Positions 20,636 to 31,373 of a DNA stretch of 64,000 nt are shown here, piece by piece. The notes under the pieces were generated by a model. The model had not been told where the DNA came from. It made no database searches and saw only the letters and a program-made list of their open reading frames with translations. The position numbers and the translations under genes were made by a program. Position 1 is the first letter of the stretch. The number at the start of each line of letters is the position of its first letter. Source of the DNA: Verrucomicrobiales bacterium (lineage in GTDB: Bacteria > Verrucomicrobiota > Verrucomicrobiia > Verrucomicrobiales > DEV007). The DNA is taken from NCBI GenBank assembly GCA_002726915.1, contig PBSY01000007.1:71698-135697 (forward strand). The letters run 5' to 3'.

Positions 20636-21091
20636 TCAGGGCTTGGCTTGCCCCAACAGCACGGAAGCAGTCATCCGAAGCAGATCCCTTTCGAGGAGTT
20701 CAGCCATAGCGCGCAAGTAGCGGACCATATCATCGCGCTGGTTACGGTTCAGGTGGACTCGCTCTCCGAGGTGGCGGAGGACCTGACGATCCGAAAGATT
20801 TTCGAGATGGATCACGTCCTCTCTTGTGAAGCCAACTTTTTCGAGCGCCTCGAACATCTCTTCGAGTGGATGACCGGTATGACTGCATCGGACCTGCGCA
20901 TGCTCGGTCCATTCGAGCAGATGATCGTTAACCTTTCGCGCGACTTCAATGCCAGTCTGCTGTGTCACCGTCTGGATGAGATGCCCACAGTTGCAATGCG
21001 CCATATGTCCCCACTCATAGCGAGCTCCAGACTCAACTCGGTCTGCAGTTTCTCGGAGGGCGGAAATAAGTTCGACGGAAGGTCTTGCCAT
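20636..21091 (-). CDS. conserved hypothetical protein with a His/Cys cluster
   Basis: 151 aa; YEWGHMAHCNCGHLIQTVT ... QVRCSHTGHPLEEMFEALEKVGFTREDVIHLENLSD. Confidence 0.7.
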   Translation of the reverse strand: MARPSVELISALRETADRVESGARYEWGHMAHCNCGHLIQTVTQQTGIEVARKVNDHLLEWTEHAQVRCSHTGHPLEEMFEALEKVGFTREDVIHLENLSDRQVLRHLGERVHLNRNQRDDMVRYLRAMAELLERDLLRMTASVLLGQAKP

Positions 21092-21325
21092 AATGAAAAG
21101 GTTGGTTAGGAGAAAACGCCAAACGCGTCCACCTATTGGTTACTCGTAAAACAGGATGAAAGATGCAGGAAAATCAGTCAAAACCGCGACGTCCCAAAAG
21201 AGAACTAATTACCGGATACTGCTAAGGGCAAAATAAACGACGAAGAAATTGGTCAATGAGCTTACGAATCGGAGCGGGCTTGGCGTTGATCTGCGACGCC
21301 TTATCAGGTCAGTCGGCAGTCTTTG

Positions 21326-21931
21326 TTACCGCTGGGTAATTATATCTGGCTTCCTTATCGTTGACCGGATGGTAAGGAAAAGGATGACCAGTCCGCAGAG
21401 CAGGCAGATGGAAAGACCAATAAGCTGCCCCCAGTTGCCCTGTGTGCCGCGGACTAGGACGGAGCGCCCCGGTTTTTCGGGGTGGTAGTAGACCGACACC
21501 TTCTCTCCCTTTGGGAATTGCCGCTGCTCCTTCTGGGCATCAGAGCGCCGGTCGTGGTCATTAGATCCGAAGCGCAGCCGATGTCCTTTGTAAGCCTGCC
21601 CCTCGACCTCGTAATTGTAGCGAATCTCCACCGAGTAGTCCGTGTCGCTGGCGCTCGATTTATTCGCCCCGCCAGGTGAGCTGCGGGTGGTGCTCGAACC
21701 TATCCTTGAAATGGTGATCTCCCCTGTGACCTGTGGCCAGGATTCGCTCTCACGGTCCTGCTTAATATTCCAAGCCGTCATCGTAACACCGGCTAGGCCG
21801 ATGAGTGTGGCGATTCCACCCACACCCCACCCGAAGAGGAGGCCGGCGATTCGAGTAGGGTCGGTTGTGATCACTAGGAGTAGTCGTAAACGTAGGATTA
21901 AATCCCGACAACAATAATCAGCAATTTGCAA
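21326..21931 (-). CDS. DUF3592-like membrane protein
   Basis: Two flanking TM segments; SWPQVTGEI..., VEIRYNYEVEGQAYKGHRLRFG, GEKVSVYYHPEKPGRSVLVRG. Confidence 0.8.
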   Translation of the reverse strand: MQIADYCCRDLILRLRLLLVITTDPTRIAGLLFGWGVGGIATLIGLAGVTMTAWNIKQDRESESWPQVTGEITISRIGSSTTRSSPGGANKSSASDTDYSVEIRYNYEVEGQAYKGHRLRFGSNDHDRRSDAQKEQRQFPKGEKVSVYYHPEKPGRSVLVRGTQGNWGQLIGLSICLLCGLVILFLTIRSTIRKPDIITQR

Positions 21932-22152
21932 AGCAATTTTGCTGCATCGCCTGATAGCATCTCAGCGAATTTTATCGAGCTTCCCGTCCTCTCTGTTAAA
22001 CTTATTCGCTTGAGCACCTCACATTCCCACACTCAACAGGTTCAAATCAGCCACTCAGCCCTGTTAAATTCGCTCTTTCAGGCACCCCAATCGAGAGAGG
22101 CTCCCGACTATTTTCCCTTCCCTCCTGCCTTCATTCTCCCTACCATTCCTCC

Positions 22153-23634
<1,482 letters not shown>

Positions 23635-23729
23635 GGCTTAGTAGAACCCAATTAAGAGAGTTATTCCCACGACGCAGTGATCCCTTGCAATTCGGGCGTT
23701 TCTAGGAAATCTTTCGCCACTTTTCATCC

Positions 23730-24104
23730 ATGCGAAGCCTCCTACGTTCCAAGATCCATCTCGCTACCGTCACAGAAGCAAACGTGGACTATGTCGGTAG
23801 TATCACCATCGACAAGAACCTGCTCGATGCGGTGGGTCTCTGGGTTGGGGAAAAGGTACTCGTCGTCAGCGCCAGCACTGGAACGCGTCTCGAAACCTAT
23901 GTGATCAAGGGCGCCCCCGGATCCGGGATCATCGGCATCAATGGCGCAGCAGCCCACCTTATCAACGCTGGCGAGAGGGTGATTATTATGGGCTTTGAGC
24001 TCGCCGAAAAGCCCGTCGAACCGAAAGTGGTTCTCTGCAACAAGGAGAACGGCATTGCCGAGTTCCTCAGCGAAGAGGCCGGAATAGCACTCACGAGCGA
24101 GTAG
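23730..24104 (+). CDS. panD: aspartate 1-decarboxylase (pyruvoyl-dependent)
   Basis: 124 aa; MRSLLRSKIHLATVTEANVDYVGSITIDKNLLDAVGL with the Gly-Ser self-cleavage motif; GAAAHLINAGERVIIMGF. Confidence 0.95.
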   Translation: MRSLLRSKIHLATVTEANVDYVGSITIDKNLLDAVGLWVGEKVLVVSASTGTRLETYVIKGAPGSGIIGINGAAAHLINAGERVIIMGFELAEKPVEPKVVLCNKENGIAEFLSEEAGIALTSE

Positions 24105-24117
24105 CGCCTGCTGAAGA

Positions 24118-25173
24118 TCAGGGATTAGCCCAAGACCTGATCACTTCCTCGAGTCCTTTGACGACGAATTCGAGTTGCTCCATATCCAGCTGGTCGACTG
24201 TATCCGTTGGTTTGTGGTAATGCTCATATCGGAACGGAATCGTATCTGTCACCATGATTGCTGGAAAGCCCTCCTGCCAGAAAGACCAGTGATCAGACCA
24301 ACCCACTCCGGGAATCGATTCCGGGAAGACCCCGCCGACCGCCGGAATACCAGAGACGCCCTCAAAGACTCTCTTGGCCTGATCACCAAGGAACCGCGAA
24401 TTCTCGTTCGCCACAAAAGCGAGAAAGTTTCCTTCCTTCGGAAATACCCCTTCCAGCCCTGGAGGCACCTCTTGGCTGTTTGGTTCGTCCGTGAAATACC
24501 CGAGTCCATCGAAAGCGATCATCGCTACGATTTTTTCTTCCCGCTCTGCGCAGCCGCGCGCATGAACCCAACTCCCCATTTCTTTCGTTTGGAAATAGGG
24601 TGGTTCCTCATTTGCGAAGGCGACAAAACGAATCGTGCGCTGCTGTTGTTCTCCTGCCAAAGCCTGAGCGATTGATATAAGGGCCGCCACCCCGCTGCCA
24701 TTATCATTCGCGCCTGGAGAACCTGGAACTGTATCATAGTGAGCCCCCACAATGATGATCTCATCTCTTAAAGCCATCCCGGGCAGTTCCGCTACTAGGT
24801 TCCGGACTCGGTGAGGCTTCCCATTTTCTGCGAAGCTTGACGCAAGCTCGTATTCCTCCCGCTTTACGACATAGCCGAGATTGGTGGGGCCGAGGCTTGA
24901 TTCAATCCAGAAAGCCGCCTGCTCAAGTTGGTTCATCTTACCAACGTGACGTTCGCCAATTGTTTCGCAGAGGATCCTGATATGTCGTTCGAGAGTTTCG
25001 CGACTGACCGGCTCCTGATTGAGACTGGCCGCCTCGAGGCGGACCTGCTCGTTCGGATCTTGTGGTCCTTTCGCTTTCTGGAGGTGAGAGTTCACCATCG
25101 ACGTTACACCAATGGCGAGTAATCCGGCGGGGAAAGCCACAAGCAAGAAAGGAATCAATTTTCGGCCCGTCAT
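24118..25173 (-). CDS. M28 family metallopeptidase
   Basis: IIIVGAHYDTVPGSPGANDNGSGVAALISIAQAL, FVAFANEEPP, GWSDHWSFWQEGFPAIMVTDTIPFRYEHYHKPTDT. Confidence 0.92.
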   Translation of the reverse strand: MTGRKLIPFLLVAFPAGLLAIGVTSMVNSHLQKAKGPQDPNEQVRLEAASLNQEPVSRETLERHIRILCETIGERHVGKMNQLEQAAFWIESSLGPTNLGYVVKREEYELASSFAENGKPHRVRNLVAELPGMALRDEIIIVGAHYDTVPGSPGANDNGSGVAALISIAQALAGEQQQRTIRFVAFANEEPPYFQTKEMGSWVHARGCAEREEKIVAMIAFDGLGYFTDEPNSQEVPPGLEGVFPKEGNFLAFVANENSRFLGDQAKRVFEGVSGIPAVGGVFPESIPGVGWSDHWSFWQEGFPAIMVTDTIPFRYEHYHKPTDTVDQLDMEQLEFVVKGLEEVIRSWANP

Positions 25174-26294
25174 CAGTTTTTCCAGAGGTGACTGACAATA
25201 CGCGCCGCATTCTCGTAGGCTCCGCCTTCACCGAGTGTTTTTACCACTTCGGCAAGGTCATTCTGCAGTTGGCTCCGCCTATCCTCGCTGGCAAGCAAAT
25301 CACCTAGGGCTTCGGCAATCCCTTCAGGCGTTGCTCGATCCTGAAGTAACTCGGTGACGACCTCACGATCGGCCATCACATTGACGATTCCGAGATAATT
25401 CACCTGCATGAGGCGTCGCGCCGCTACTGCTGTGAGCCAAGCCACTTTGTAAGTCAGGCAATGAGGCAAACCAAGGCAGGCCGCCTCCAGTGTTGCAGTT
25501 CCCGACGCCACCACACCGACTCCAGCCGCTTGCATGATGTCGTGACTGTTTGACTCACCCACTTCAACCGATCCTGACAGACCCGTCTCACTAACCATTT
25601 TTCTGAGACGCTGAGTCAGTGCAGGCGTAGCTCCAGATGTGATAAACTTCAAATCAGGGTGCTGCTTCAGCAACAAGGCTGCGGCACCCAGCATCGGCGG
25701 GAAGAGTTTTTCAATCTCGCGTTCCCGCGAGCCCGGCAACAGGGCGACGAGTTTAGGGTTGCGCACAAGGTTGTCGTTCTTGAGCTTTTCCATTTCATCA
25801 ACCAACGGGTGTCCTGAAAACTGCGTAGGGAGGCCCGACTCCTTGTAGAGTTCTTTCTCAAAGGGAAAGATACAAATCATTAAGTCGAGCAACTCTGACA
25901 TTGTCTTAATGCGCCCCTTTTTCCAGGCCCATACCTGGGGACTAATGTAGTAGATCAACTTCCCCTGATAGCCTTCACTTCGCAGTCGTTTCGCAAGTCT
26001 CAGATTAAAGCCCGGGTAATCAATCAGGACGACTCCGTCGGGTTTCAGCCGAAGTATTACATTGACGGTTTCATCCAACTTATTTTTGAAGTAGCCGTAT
26101 TTCTTCAGGACTTCCCAGAGCCCCAACACCGCCGCCTCATCCAACCAATTCTCAATTTCCCCGGAAATTTCGTGCATCAGGGGGCCTCCGAGGCCCGCGC
26201 ATTGCCATTCACCCGATTCCGCGAGTGCACGCAGCAGCGCTGATCCGTGGATGTCTCCACTGATTTCGCCGGATACGAGGAATAGTGAATTCAT
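25173..26294 (-). CDS. lpxB: lipid-A-disaccharide synthase
   Basis: FLVSGEISGDIHGSALLRAL, YISPQVWAWKKGRI, GHPLVDE, LLPGSREREI, SGTATLEAACLGLPHCLTYK. Stop overlaps the peptidase start (ATGA). Confidence 0.95.
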   Translation of the reverse strand: MNSLFLVSGEISGDIHGSALLRALAESGEWQCAGLGGPLMHEISGEIENWLDEAAVLGLWEVLKKYGYFKNKLDETVNVILRLKPDGVVLIDYPGFNLRLAKRLRSEGYQGKLIYYISPQVWAWKKGRIKTMSELLDLMICIFPFEKELYKESGLPTQFSGHPLVDEMEKLKNDNLVRNPKLVALLPGSREREIEKLFPPMLGAAALLLKQHPDLKFITSGATPALTQRLRKMVSETGLSGSVEVGESNSHDIMQAAGVGVVASGTATLEAACLGLPHCLTYKVAWLTAVAARRLMQVNYLGIVNVMADREVVTELLQDRATPEGIAEALGDLLASEDRRSQLQNDLAEVVKTLGEGGAYENAARIVSHLWKN

Positions 26295-26499
26295 GGTAAA
26301 ACGACACTTAGCGTCAAACTTCGGCAACGATCAAGGGGACAGCTTCATAAGTTAGACCGCGCGATGTTAGACGGGAAACCGCGAAACTGCTAATCGATTT
26401 TCGCAACCCAGTTGAAACGCCGACCCCTAAACCTTCGAATCTAAATGCTGTTCATTTAAACACTTGCCATAAAGGGCAAAATCGAGTATCCGATTTCTG

Positions 26500-27618
26500 A
26501 TGACTTCCACGGAGGCATTCCTAGCGCTCAACCTCTTGCCTGGCATTGGTCCGATTCGGATGCGGCACCTCCTAAAGGAATTTGAAGAGCCTTCGGAATT
26601 GCTCAAGGCGAGCGAAAAAAAACTACAACAGATCCCCGGCATTGGTGCTGAAATGGCCCGTTCAATTCGATCCTGGGAAAATCTCGTTGATCTCGCTGAG
26701 GAAAAGCGTCGCATCGCCGAGCATGACATTTCCCTTCTCACCCTCAAGGACAACGAATATCCCGCCGCTCTGCGGGAAATTCATGACCCCCCCTTTCTTT
26801 TATATGTTAGAGGCCATTTGGAGCCTAGTGATGCTGCCGCTATTGGTATCGTAGGTTCAAGGCGTATGACCCATTATGGCCGGGAGCAGGCGAGAAAACT
26901 TGGCTTCCAGCTTGCAAGAGCCGGCTTTACGATCATTAGCGGTTTGGCAAGGGGAATTGATACCGCTGCCCACGAAGCTGCTCTTGCCGCCGAAGGCCGC
27001 ACCGTCGCTGTACTTGGATCAGGCATTGGGAACATTTACCCACCGGAGAATGAGGTTTTGGCCGACCGCATCGTCGAGAATGGAGCCGTCATCTCCGAGT
27101 TTCCCGTGCTTTATGTTCCAGATAAGCAGTCATTCCCCCTAAGAAATCGAATTGTTTCTGGTATGTCTGAGGGGCTCCTTGTGGTCGAAGCGCCCGCACG
27201 CAGCGGTTCTCTCATCACAGCAAACCAAGCGATGGAGCAAGGTCGCACCGTTTTTGCCGTCCCAGGTCCAATCGATCGGCCCACGTCGGAAGGATGCAAT
27301 CGTCTCATCCGAGATGGAGCCACTCTCGTGACCTCAGGACAAGACGTTATCGACGACCTAAACACTGGCCTAAATTCCCTAAATCTTGAATTTGCTTCCC
27401 CCGAACAGCCGAGGGCCAAGCATTCCCCAATCCTCGATTCACTCGATGATCAGCAGGTAAAAATCCTCGAGGAACTTGAAAAAGGCGAACAAACCATCGA
27501 CACCCTTGCAGAAGCTATTTGTGCCCCCGCCCGTGCTGTCAGCGCCAACCTCTTGCAACTCGAAATGAAGCACCTCGTAAAACAGCTTCCGGGAAAATAC
27601 TTCACGAAACTGATTTGA
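26500..27618 (+). CDS. dprA: DNA-processing protein DprA
   Basis: AIGIVGSRRMTHYGREQARKLGFQLARAGFTIISGLARGIDTAAHEAAL, GSGIGNIYPPEN, FPLRNRIVSGMSEGLLVVEAPARSGSLITANQAMEQGRTVFAVPG. Confidence 0.96.
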   Translation: MTSTEAFLALNLLPGIGPIRMRHLLKEFEEPSELLKASEKKLQQIPGIGAEMARSIRSWENLVDLAEEKRRIAEHDISLLTLKDNEYPAALREIHDPPFLLYVRGHLEPSDAAAIGIVGSRRMTHYGREQARKLGFQLARAGFTIISGLARGIDTAAHEAALAAEGRTVAVLGSGIGNIYPPENEVLADRIVENGAVISEFPVLYVPDKQSFPLRNRIVSGMSEGLLVVEAPARSGSLITANQAMEQGRTVFAVPGPIDRPTSEGCNRLIRDGATLVTSGQDVIDDLNTGLNSLNLEFASPEQPRAKHSPILDSLDDQQVKILEELEKGEQTIDTLAEAICAPARAVSANLLQLEMKHLVKQLPGKYFTKLI

Positions 27619-27678
27619 CGGATGACTAAAAACGGGGCACTCCATTTCCGGGGAACACTCCCTCACTCTCCAAGCACC

Positions 27679-30312
27679 ATGTCGAAATCACTTATCATCG
27701 CCGAAAAACCTAGCGTTGCGAATGACCTTGCTCGCGTCCTAGGAAAGGATCCTGCTATCGGCAGATTCGACAAAAAGGACGACTATTTCGAGAATGACCG
27801 ATACATTATTTCATCTGCGGTCGGTCACCTTGTGCAGACGGCTAAACCCATGACTGCTGAGGGTAAATCGCTTCCTTGGAAGTTTGATGCCCTTCCCGTC
27901 ATCCCACTCGATTTTGTTCTCGAACCGAGTGAACAGAAAGGCGCTAAAACCCGTCTCAACCTGCTCAAACGCCTCATGAAGCGCAAAGAAGTCACTGAGC
28001 TAGTCAACGCCTGTGATGCTGGACGTGAGGGCGAACTGATCTTCCGTTACATTGTGCAGTTTTGTGGCATTGAGAAGGCAGTGCGTCGTCTCTGGATGCA
28101 GTCAATGACCGATGGCGCGATCCGCGAAGCCTTTACCGACTTGCGCTCCGATAAAGAGATGCAGCCTCTTTCTGATGCCGCCTACTGCCGTTCCGAATCA
28201 GACTGGCTCGTCGGCATAAACTCTACGAGGGCAATGACAGCTTTCAATTCTAAGTTCGGAGGTTTCAACAAGACCCCGGTAGGACGAGTGCAGACACCAA
28301 CACTGGCTCTCCTAGCCGAGCGTGAACGCGAAATTGAAGAGTTCACCAGCGCAGACTACTTCGAAGTGCATGGTAATTTTCAAGTCGCCGCCGGCACCTA
28401 CCTCGGTCGCTGGTTTGATGAAGGTTTCAAGAAGTCAGAAGAGAAGCCTCATGCCCGAGCCGAGCGTATCTGGGATCGTGAGCAAGCCGACGCCATCGTT
28501 GAGCGTTGCCTCGGCAAGGAAGCCACCATCGAGGAGAAAAAGAAACCTTCAAAGCAGAGTGCCCCTCAACTCTACGACCTGACCAGCCTGCAGCGCGAAG
28601 CGAACGGACGCTTTGGTTTTTCGGCGCGCAGGACCCTTCAGTTGGCTCAATCGCTCTACGAGCGCCACAAAGCCCTAACCTACCCGCGAACTGATTCCCG
28701 CTATCTGCCAGACGACTATCTCGAGACGACCATTGAAACGCTAACCAAGATCTCAAGCGCCTCTAACTTCACCGTTGGAGATATGCCAGACCATGCCGCG
28801 TATGCACTTAAGAACGGCCTAGTTACTGGAGGCAACAAGCGCATCTTTAACGGAGCTAAAGTCAGCGATCACTTTGCTATCATTCCAACCGGTCAAATCC
28901 CCTCCGGCCTTGATGAAGCCGAGCTGAAACTCTACGATATGGTGAGCCGCCGTTTCATCGCAGCATTCTACCCGTCGGCGGAATTCGAGAACACGACTCG
29001 TATAACAAGAATCGCAGAAGATGCATTTAAGAGCGACGGAAAAATTCTCGTTACAGCAGGATGGCTGGGAGTCTATGGCAAGAAGGTCGGTGCTCCTGAC
29101 AAACCAGCCCACGAAGAGGAAAGCGGCAAGAGAGCCAGCGCCGACAAGCAGATTGTCGCTGTAGCACCCGACGAGAAAGCCAAGACCGACTCGATCAAAC
29201 TCGAAGAGAAGGCAACTCGACCTCCGGCACGCTTCAACGAAAGCACCCTTCTCTCCGCGATGGAGACTGCAGGCAAGCGAGTTGACGACGAAGAACTTCG
29301 TGATGCCATGTCCGAACGCGGCCTCGGCACACCAGCAACTCGTGCCTCCACCATCGAAGGTCTGATTAACGATAAGTATATCAACCGAGACGGACGAGAT
29401 ATCATTGTGACAACTCGCGGCACTAGACTAATTGACCAGCTCCACAGCATGGAAATTGGCCTACTGACCTCACCCGAAATGACGGGCAGATGGGAATATA
29501 AGCTTCGCCAGATGGAACAGGGCAAACTAGACCGCCCCACCTTCATGCGAGACATCAAGCAACTCACTAGTAGCGTGGTCGACACCGCAAAGGACTACGC
29601 GAAAACAGCACTCGAAAGAGAATGGCCTGAATTTCCTGCTCCCTGCCCTGTCTGTGCTGCTCCGACGATGGATCAGGACGACGGTCGCTACAAGTGCAAG
29701 CAACCCGATTGCAAGTTCACCCTGCCAAAGGTCGTCGCGAGCCGCCCGCTCACCGAGGAAGAAGCAAAAACACTTCTGACCACCAAATTGGTCGGCCCCC
29801 TTACCGGCTTTGTGAATCGTTTCAAGCAACCCTTCGATGCCGCTATCGAGCTTCAGGAAGACAAAAAAGCAGGACTTAAGGCGGGCTTCATTTTCGAGAA
29901 AACTCCGGAAGAGGAGGAAGAAGTTGAATCCATTAAGGAGGAAAACAAACTTTGCGCCTGCCCACTTTGCGATAATGGCAACGTTTACGTGACACCTCAC
30001 AGCTACATCTGTGACCGTCGAGTTTCTGGAGACGGCTGCAAAGCCCGCCTATCGAAAGAGATGTGCAAATACGAGATCCCCCATGACCAAGCGCTAAAAT
30101 ACTTCACCGAAGGTAAGACCGACGTCATCGACAAGTGGATCAGTAAAAAAGGACGCCCTTTCAAAGCTGCGCTGACCTGCAACAAGAAGGGACGCCGCAT
30201 GCTGGGATGGGAGTTCCCCCCTCGCGAGCCCGCGAAGAAAAAGACAGCCGCCAAGAAGGCTGCCACAAAGAAAACAGCTAAGAAAAAAGCTGCTGCAAAA
30301 AAGACCGAATAG
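27679..30312 (+). CDS. topB: DNA topoisomerase III-type enzyme with a C-terminal K/A-rich tail
   Basis: MSKSLIIAEKPSVANDLARVLGK, NACDAGREGELIFRYI, VGRVQTPTLALLAEREREIEEF, LTYPRTDSRYLPDDY; two C-terminal zinc-binding-like segments, then AKKKTAAKKAATKKTAKKKAAAKKTE. Confidence 0.92.
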   Translation: MSKSLIIAEKPSVANDLARVLGKDPAIGRFDKKDDYFENDRYIISSAVGHLVQTAKPMTAEGKSLPWKFDALPVIPLDFVLEPSEQKGAKTRLNLLKRLMKRKEVTELVNACDAGREGELIFRYIVQFCGIEKAVRRLWMQSMTDGAIREAFTDLRSDKEMQPLSDAAYCRSESDWLVGINSTRAMTAFNSKFGGFNKTPVGRVQTPTLALLAEREREIEEFTSADYFEVHGNFQVAAGTYLGRWFDEGFKKSEEKPHARAERIWDREQADAIVERCLGKEATIEEKKKPSKQSAPQLYDLTSLQREANGRFGFSARRTLQLAQSLYERHKALTYPRTDSRYLPDDYLETTIETLTKISSASNFTVGDMPDHAAYALKNGLVTGGNKRIFNGAKVSDHFAIIPTGQIPSGLDEAELKLYDMVSRRFIAAFYPSAEFENTTRITRIAEDAFKSDGKILVTAGWLGVYGKKVGAPDKPAHEEESGKRASADKQIVAVAPDEKAKTDSIKLEEKATRPPARFNESTLLSAMETAGKRVDDEELRDAMSERGLGTPATRASTIEGLINDKYINRDGRDIIVTTRGTRLIDQLHSMEIGLLTSPEMTGRWEYKLRQMEQGKLDRPTFMRDIKQLTSSVVDTAKDYAKTALEREWPEFPAPCPVCAAPTMDQDDGRYKCKQPDCKFTLPKVVASRPLTEEEAKTLLTTKLVGPLTGFVNRFKQPFDAAIELQEDKKAGLKAGFIFEKTPEEEEEVESIKEENKLCACPLCDNGNVYVTPHSYICDRRVSGDGCKARLSKEMCKYEIPHDQALKYFTEGKTDVIDKWISKKGRPFKAALTCNKKGRRMLGWEFPPREPAKKKTAAKKAATKKTAKKKAAAKKTE

Positions 30313-30319
30313 CCACGCT

Positions 30320-30799
30320 TCAGCGTTTCAGCTTCTGCGCCATCGCTTGTTTTACCACTAGAGGAACAAATCGATCGATATCACCGCCGAAGGCTGCAAC
30401 TTCCTTCACAATTCGTGAACTCAAGTAAATGCTCTCCTGACTCGGCATCAGGAAAACCGTCTCAAGCGTCTCGTCTAGGCTACGGTTCATTAAAGCCATC
30501 TGAAATTCATACTCAAAATCGGAAACCGCTCGAAGACCCCGCAATACTGCGTTCGCTTCCACCTCTTTTACGTAATCCACGAGCAAACCTTCGAACGCAG
30601 TCACTTGCACCCCTTCAAGATGGCAGGAAGCCTTTTCAATTAGATCAACTCGCTCTTCCATCGTGAAGAACCCTTCCTTCTCGTGATTAAGGGCCACCGC
30701 GACTATAACGCGATCCCAGAGCTTGGACGCCCGCGCAATAACATCTAGATGACCGTTGTGGACTGGATCAAAACTTCCTGGGTAAATAGCAGTTTTCAT
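30320..30799 (-). CDS. coaD: phosphopantetheine adenylyltransferase
   Basis: MKTAIYPGSFDPVHNGHLDVIARASKLWDRVIVAVALN; VLRGLRAVSDFEYEFQMALMNR; YLSSRIVKEVAAFGGD. Confidence 0.97.
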   Translation of the reverse strand: MKTAIYPGSFDPVHNGHLDVIARASKLWDRVIVAVALNHEKEGFFTMEERVDLIEKASCHLEGVQVTAFEGLLVDYVKEVEANAVLRGLRAVSDFEYEFQMALMNRSLDETLETVFLMPSQESIYLSSRIVKEVAAFGGDIDRFVPLVVKQAMAQKLKR

Positions 30800-30898
30800 A
30801 GAACATAAATCTGACTTTAACCAGACTCAGGGAATTGTGACCCCATATCTGGAAGTTTTTCAAAGACATTTCCGAGATTCCCGCTTATTATTAATCTC

Positions 30899-31318
30899 AT
30901 GAAATACGGTAACGGTTGGCATTTTATCGGAATCGTAGGGGTTTGTTTCGGACTTTCCTCGTGTCATTTGGGTAGTAACAAAAACAAGGGTGGCATACCC
31001 CCTCTGACCGGCGACGCGACGATTAATACTGTTGGATTTCTCGAAACAGACTTCGAGCCTCTCAACATGTGGCTCGACGAAATCTTCGAGGTTAATTACA
31101 AGCACATGACCGCAGAACTAATCTTCGATCAGGTGCCTCTAAACGATATATTCTATCAAACAGATAGCTTATCTTCTATCACGACCCCTTTCAATTTTTC
31201 ATCACCAGGAATTACTCGCCGTCAGCTGCTTAAGAAAATTTCAGATCATTGGAAGCTGAGGATTTCTTTGATAAGCGACTCCACTGGAAATCCGACTGCG
31301 GTGTTGGTTAGGGGCTAA
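30899..31318 (+). CDS. putative lipoprotein with a short STN-like domain
   Basis: 139 aa; lipobox-like VCFGLSSC; MTAELIFDQVPLNDIFYQ resembles secretin/TonB short N-terminal repeats. Confidence 0.6.
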   Translation: MKYGNGWHFIGIVGVCFGLSSCHLGSNKNKGGIPPLTGDATINTVGFLETDFEPLNMWLDEIFEVNYKHMTAELIFDQVPLNDIFYQTDSLSSITTPFNFSSPGITRRQLLKKISDHWKLRISLISDSTGNPTAVLVRG

Positions 31319-31373
31319 GTTAAAACGACCTCTACAACTTAATTGCTGCCGTACAGCTCTCAAAGGACAGCCT

